Source: Streptomyces cathayae (GTDB taxonomy: Bacteria; Actinomycetota; Actinomycetes; Streptomycetales; Streptomycetaceae). Taken from it: DNA of 64,000 nucleotides. Positions 60,100 to 64,000 of the stretch are shown piece by piece. The DNA lies in the NCBI RefSeq assembly GCF_029760955.1, contig NZ_CP121682.1, positions 4,774,001 to 4,838,000 on the forward strand, read 5' to 3'. The position numbers and the translations under genes were made by a program. Positions within the stretch are counted from its first letter, which is position 1, and every line of letters begins with the position of its first letter. The notes beneath the pieces were generated by a model. It saw nothing but the letters and a program-made list of their open reading frames with translations. It had not been told where the DNA came from and did no database searches.

Positions 60100-61068
60100 G
60101 TGTCCGCCCCCACCCACCTCGACCCCCGCCTCCTGCGCGCCTTCGTCACCGTCGCCGAGGAGCTGCACTTCACCCGCGCCGCCCTGCGCCTGTACGTCGC
60201 CCAGCAGGCGCTCAGCCGTGATGTGCGGCGGCTGGAGCGGGAGTTGGGCAGCGAGCTGTTCGTACGGACCACCCGCCAGGTGACGCTCACCGCCGACGGC
60301 GAACACCTGCTGCCGTACGCCCGCCGCGCCCTCCAGGCGCAGGACGACCTGATCGCGGCCGCCGGACAGCCCCGGCCGCTGCTGGTGGACCTCAACTCCC
60401 CGGGCCTGCCGACCCCGCGCCGGGTCCTGCACCGGGCCCGCGAACTCACCCCCGGCCACGAGCTGATGGCCCGCTACGAGAGCGGCCTGACCTGGGCCGC
60501 GGCCGAGGTGCTCGCGGGACGGCTGGACGCGTCGTTCGGACGGTTCGCGGGGCTTCCCGAGGCGCTGCGGGCCGGGCTCGACCAGCAGCCCGTGCGGTAC
60601 GAGCCGATGGCGGTGGTACTGCCCGAGGACCACCGGCTGGCCGCACTGGAGGAGGTGCCGCTCGCCGCGATGGCCGGCGAGACGGTGTACGCCGGGGCGG
60701 GCAATCCGCGCACCCCGGAGTGGACCGACCTCGCCCTGAGGCTGTTCGAGGGGCGGGACATCGCCCTCGCACCGCCGGAACCCCTGGCCGTCGGGGACGA
60801 GGAGTTCGAGCGGATCATGGCCAGAACACGCTGTCCGGTCCTCGCGGTGGTGGGCTTCCCCGCGCTGACCGCGATGGTGGTGCGCCCGCTCGTCGACCCG
60901 GTTCCCTTGTCGCCCGTGTCGCTGGTGTGGCGAAAAGGAAGGACTCACCCCGCTCTGGACGGACTTCGCCGGGCCGCCGCCGGTATCGCCGCCGAGGAGG
61001 GCTGGTTGCGACCCCCTGTGGAGGGGTGGGTTTCGGACAGTGATCTCGCTGTCATGAGTTCTCTCTGA
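60100..61068 (+). CDS. LysR-family transcriptional regulator
   Basis: A 322-residue regulator. The winged helix-turn-helix covers about 8-68 (LRAFVTVAEELHFTRAALRL; QQALSRDVRRLERELGSELF), followed by an effector-binding domain. The HTH variant (FTRAALRLYVAQQALSRDV) is the actinobacterial type seen next to MFS transporters. The GTG at 60100 has no ribosome site but a TAAGTT box about 8 bases upstream, so it may be leaderless. It probably controls the divergent MFS gene. Confidence 0.9.
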   Translation: MSAPTHLDPRLLRAFVTVAEELHFTRAALRLYVAQQALSRDVRRLERELGSELFVRTTRQVTLTADGEHLLPYARRALQAQDDLIAAAGQPRPLLVDLNSPGLPTPRRVLHRARELTPGHELMARYESGLTWAAAEVLAGRLDASFGRFAGLPEALRAGLDQQPVRYEPMAVVLPEDHRLAALEEVPLAAMAGETVYAGAGNPRTPEWTDLALRLFEGRDIALAPPEPLAVGDEEFERIMARTRCPVLAVVGFPALTAMVVRPLVDPVPLSPVSLVWRKGRTHPALDGLRRAAAGIAAEEGWLRPPVEGWVSDSDLAVMSSL

Positions 61069-61243
61069 TGTCTCACGAATGACACGAATCGGCACCGGGG
61101 GAACACAGGACCTCCGCGTACGCTACATTCGACGCTCGAGCACAGTGTGATAAAAGGGGCGCTCGGAGCGGGTGGGGGCCCGAATCCGACGGCGACTGCT
61201 CGGGCCGTGAGCGCACCCCGGAACAGTCTCGTGGGGGAAGTGC
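61069..61243 (+). promoter_or_regulatory. Upstream region of the Pro-rich anchored protein gene
   Basis: A 175-base gap with an AT-richer stretch (TGTGATAAAAGGGG around 61145-61158). The likely promoter is here, but I cannot assign -35 and -10 with confidence. GTGGGGGAA near 61230 serves as ribosome site for the GTG at 61244. Confidence 0.3.
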
Positions 61244-62434
61244 GTGGAGAAGTGGCGAGAAGACGCCCAACCGGATCGGTCCGAGACCGCGTCGGCGTCC
61301 AAGGGTGACCACGGGAACTGGTTCTCCCGAAGCACGGCCGGCCACACCGCCGAACCGGAGCCCAGACCCTACGCCTCCGCCAGGGACGACTGGCCCTATC
61401 CGTACGACACGAGCGCCGTGACGCGCCCGACGGTCGGCACGCCGGCCGCGGACGGCACGCGCGGGATGCCCGTACAGCGCGGACCGGAGGGAATGCTGCA
61501 CGACCCCTGGCAGGAGGACGCCCCGGCGACGGCCGTCCTGCCCCCCGTCCCCTTCCCCGCTCCCGCGGCACCCGCCGACGACGTACCGGACGACGCACCC
61601 GCCGGCACCGCGGCTGACGCGGACGACGCACCCGACACCGACGGCACCGACGACTCCGCCGGGCGGACCCATGACCCGCACGAGGTGACGATCCAGCTCG
61701 ACGCCGTGCAGATCGGGGACGGAGTGCTGCTCGGCACGCCGAACCGGTCGGGCGGCGGAGCGGTGCACGAGCCCTCCGACGGGCCCGTCTTCGTCGACGA
61801 GTCGGGCCGCCGCGGCCGCCGCTACCGCCGTATCGGCCTGGCCGTCGGTCTGGCCTGCGCGGCGTACGCCGTCGTCATCGTCGCCACGCTGCTGTCCGGC
61901 AACTCCGACGCCCCCTGGGTGCCCGTCCCCGACCAGGAGCAGGGGCAGCCCGCCGAGAAGGTCGAGACCTCGCCCCGGCCCGCCGAACCGGACGCGTCCC
62001 CCGACACCGTCACCGCCCCGGACCCGGGCACCGAGCCGACCGCCGGCGCACCCGATCCCGTCACCCCGCCCGAGGCCGGCCTCCCCGCGGGCGGCGGGGC
62101 CGCCGCCCGGGACGGAGCCGTCGAGCCCGCCGCCCCGTCGCCGACGCCGTCGACCGGGACCACCCCGAAGCCGGGCACCGGCGCCTCCTCGAGCGCCCCG
62201 GCCGAGCCCCCGGCCGGCGCGGAGCCCACCGCCACGCCGGCCCCCTCGGGCGGCACCAGCACCGCTCCGGCCCCGCCCCCCGCCGAGGAGGACCCCGGCG
62301 GCGAGGAACCCGTCGGCGTCGACAACCGCGCCCAGGCGCCCGCCGACCGGCCGGCCGTGGCCGCCGAGAGCCCTGCCGCACCGCCGGCCCCGTCCACCGA
62401 TCACGCCGTACCGTCCCCGGAGCACGTTCTCTGA
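61244..62434 (+). CDS. Single-pass membrane protein with long Pro/Ala-rich external region
   Basis: A 396-residue protein. Residues 1-190 are hydrophilic and acidic (cytoplasmic), then a basic stop (RRGRRYRR) and one membrane helix (IGLAVGLACAAYAVVIVATLL, about 199-219). The rest (~175 residues) is a disordered Pro/Ala/Thr/Gly region outside the membrane. I see no catalytic domain. The stop overlaps the ATG of the deacetylase-GT2 gene by one base (TGATG), so the two are made together; a partner or scaffold role for that enzyme is inferred. The GTG at 61244 has a GGGGGAA site. Confidence 0.75.
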   Translation: MEKWREDAQPDRSETASASKGDHGNWFSRSTAGHTAEPEPRPYASARDDWPYPYDTSAVTRPTVGTPAADGTRGMPVQRGPEGMLHDPWQEDAPATAVLPPVPFPAPAAPADDVPDDAPAGTAADADDAPDTDGTDDSAGRTHDPHEVTIQLDAVQIGDGVLLGTPNRSGGGAVHEPSDGPVFVDESGRRGRRYRRIGLAVGLACAAYAVVIVATLLSGNSDAPWVPVPDQEQGQPAEKVETSPRPAEPDASPDTVTAPDPGTEPTAGAPDPVTPPEAGLPAGGGAAARDGAVEPAAPSPTPSTGTTPKPGTGASSSAPAEPPAGAEPTATPAPSGGTSTAPAPPPAEEDPGGEEPVGVDNRAQAPADRPAVAAESPAAPPAPSTDHAVPSPEHVL

Positions 62435-64000
62435 TGGCATCCCACCCCCGCCGCCCCGGACCCGCGACCGGAGACCGAGGCGGCTCCCGGCGTCGCAGCC
62501 GGCCCAGCCGCCGCCGTCTGCCCCTGCGCCTGCTGCTTCCGCTGCTCGTGCTCGTCGCCCTGGCGGCGATGCTCATGCTGCGCGGATACACGCACAGCGA
62601 GATCCTCGCCGACCACCGCGTCCAGCCGCCCGCGCCCACCGACAAGGTGCCGGACAAGATCCTCGAGGGCGGCCCGGTCATCGACGCCCGTGAGGGCCGC
62701 ACCGAGACCCTGAGCGTGCCCGACCGCCGGCTGGTCCTCACCTTCGACGACGGCCCGGACCCGGTCTGGACGCCGAGGGTGCTGGACGTGCTGAAGAAGC
62801 ACGACGCGCACGGGGTCTTCTTCGTCACCGGCACCATGGCCTCCCGCTACCCGGGCCTCGTCCAGCGCATGGTCGACGAGGGCCACGAGATCGGCCTGCA
62901 CACCTTCAACCACCCCGACCTCTCCCTCCAGTCCAAGGAACGCATCGACTGGGAGCTGTCGCAGAACCAGATGGCGATCACCGGCGCGGCCGGCATCCGC
63001 ACCTCGCTCTTCCGCCCGCCGTACTCCTCCTTCTCCGCCGCCATGGACAACAAGTCCTGGCCGGTCACCGAGTACATCGGCAGCCGCGGCTACATCACCG
63101 TCGTCAACAACACCGACAGCGAGGACTGGCAGCGGCCCGGCGTCGACGAGATCATCCGCCGTGCCACGCCCGAGAACGGCGAGGGCGCCATCGTCCTGAT
63201 GCACGACTCCGGCGGCGACCGCAGCCAGACCGTCGCGGCACTGGACAGGTTCCTGCCCGACCTGAAGGAGCAGGGCTACGCGTTCGACAACCTCACCGAG
63301 GCCCTGGACGCGCCCAGCGCGATGAGCCCGGTGACCGGCCCCGAGCTGTGGAAGGGCAAGGCGTGGGTCTTCCTGGTCCAGGCCTCGGAGAAGGTCACCA
63401 CCGGCCTGGCGGCGGGCCTGGCGATCGTCGGCTCCCTGGTCATCGCCCGCTTCGTGCTGATGCTCCTCCTCTCCGGCGCCCACGCCCGCCGGGTCCGCCG
63501 CCGGGGCTTCAGCTGGGGCCCGGCGGTCACCGAACCGGTGACGGTGCTGGTCCCGGCCTACAACGAGGCCAAGTGCATCGAGAACACCGTCCGTTCCCTG
63601 ATGGACAGCGACCACCCGATCGAGGTCCTGGTCATCGACGACGGCTCCAGCGACGGCACCGCCCGCATCGTCGAGGCCATGGGCCTGCCCAACGTCCGGG
63701 TGATCCGCCAGCTCAACGCGGGCAAACCGGCGGCGCTCAACCGGGGCCTGGCCAACGCCCGCCACGACATCGTCGTGATGATGGACGGCGACACGGTCTT
63801 CGAGCCGTCCACCGTCCGTGAACTCGTCCAGCCCTTCGGCGACCCGAAGGTGGGAGCCGTGGCGGGCAACGCGAAGGTCGGCAACAAGGACAGCCTCATC
63901 GGCGCCTGGCAGCACATCGAGTACGTGATGGGCTTCAACCTGGACCGCCGCATGTACGACATCCTGGGCTGCATGCCGACCATCCCGGGGGCCGTCGGCG
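62434..64000 (+). CDS. NodB polysaccharide deacetylase fused to GT2 glycosyltransferase (3' end missing)
   Basis: The window shows the first ~522 residues. After a basic N-terminus and a membrane helix (about 31-50) comes an external NodB deacetylase domain with TFDDGPD (metal-binding Asp pair), HTFNHPDLS (His pair) and RPPYSS. A second membrane helix (about 325-350) leads to a cytoplasmic GT2 domain with VLVPAYNE, VIDDGSSDGT, LNAGKPAALN and MMDGDT. Such fusions combine synthesis of a beta-linked polysaccharide with its de-N-acetylation outside the cell, as in chitosan or PNAG-like matrix polymers; the polymer here is not proven. It is translationally coupled to the anchored protein before it. 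The acceptor/QxxRW region lies beyond the window. Confidence 0.9.
   Translation, partial: MASHPRRPGPATGDRGGSRRRSRPSRRRLPLRLLLPLLVLVALAAMLMLRGYTHSEILADHRVQPPAPTDKVPDKILEGGPVIDAREGRTETLSVPDRRLVLTFDDGPDPVWTPRVLDVLKKHDAHGVFFVTGTMASRYPGLVQRMVDEGHEIGLHTFNHPDLSLQSKERIDWELSQNQMAITGAAGIRTSLFRPPYSSFSAAMDNKSWPVTEYIGSRGYITVVNNTDSEDWQRPGVDEIIRRATPENGEGAIVLMHDSGGDRSQTVAALDRFLPDLKEQGYAFDNLTEALDAPSAMSPVTGPELWKGKAWVFLVQASEKVTTGLAAGLAIVGSLVIARFVLMLLLSGAHARRVRRRGFSWGPAVTEPVTVLVPAYNEAKCIENTVRSLMDSDHPIEVLVIDDGSSDGTARIVEAMGLPNVRVIRQLNAGKPAALNRGLANARHDIVVMMDGDTVFEPSTVRELVQPFGDPKVGAVAGNAKVGNKDSLIGAWQHIEYVMGFNLDRRMYDILGCMPTIPGAVG

Overview
The window looks like chromosomal core DNA from a Streptomyces. GC is very high, GTG and TTG starts are common, gaps between genes are short, and the content is typical of the genus: mtrAB-lpqB, secA, a very large NAD-glutamate dehydrogenase, the pkaA/pkaB kinases, ohrR/ohrA and ftsEX-smpB-ssrA. 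The left end follows the actinobacterial block mtrA-mtrB-lpqB-comF-hpf-secA, which is also known from mycobacteria. I see no rRNA, ordinary tRNA, insertion sequence, prophage, CRISPR array or obvious antibiotic cluster. Species and identity statements rest on motif recognition only; no database search was possible.

Layout. 1-1.6 kb: two membrane proteins (minus; the first is cut by the edge). 1.8-7.6 kb: mtnA, then the mtrA-mtrB-lpqB cell-envelope signalling operon. 7.8-10.8 kb: a ComF-like protein, hibernation factor hpf and an orphan LuxR-type response regulator. 10.8-12.7 kb: a YcaQ-like DNA glycosylase candidate and a GNAT acetyltransferase (minus). 12.9-18.1 kb: secA, an Rv3235-like protein, a DUF6912-like protein and a HAD hydrolase. 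18.2-23.5 kb: NAD-glutamate dehydrogenase with a small ORF overlapping its start. 23.6-34.8 kb: a cell-wall glycopolymer region (GT-C-like membrane protein, GT2 enzymes, a GT2/CDP-glycerol-phosphotransferase fusion, a TagGH-like exporter, a TetR regulator, galE). 34.9-36 kb: the peroxide switch ohrR/ohrA. 36.3-40 kb: a sugar ABC importer without its ATPase. 40.3-47.6 kb: an FHA-FtsK ATPase divergent from kinases pkaA and pkaB. 47.7-54.4 kb: prfB, a sortase-anchored protein, a tiny zinc-ribbon membrane protein, ftsE, ftsX, a PDZ/S41 protease, smpB and the ssrA tmRNA. 54.5-57.5 kb: a NarL-type histidine kinase and response regulator held apart by a lower-GC cassette of tiny membrane proteins. 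57.5-61 kb: LacI, MFS and LysR genes. 61.2-64 kb: a Pro-rich anchored protein coupled to a NodB-deacetylase/GT2 fusion that runs off the end.

Together the genes cover envelope growth (MtrAB-LpqB, SecA, FtsEX, glycopolymer synthesis, deacetylase-GT2), phospho-signalling (PkaA/PkaB next to a phosphothreonine-reading FHA ATPase), ribosome rescue and hibernation (HPF, RF2, SmpB-tmRNA), and nitrogen and sugar use. Several starts sit 6-9 bases after a -10-like TANNNT box with no ribosome binding site, so leaderless translation looks common. The least ordinary features are short tandem repeats at three gene borders (18 bp at the lpqB stop, 15 bp after the FHA-FtsK gene, 11 bp before pkaA), an Arg-for-Lys P-loop in the FHA-FtsK ATPase, a TTA codon in the PDZ/S41 protease gene, and the cassette between the kinase and regulator.
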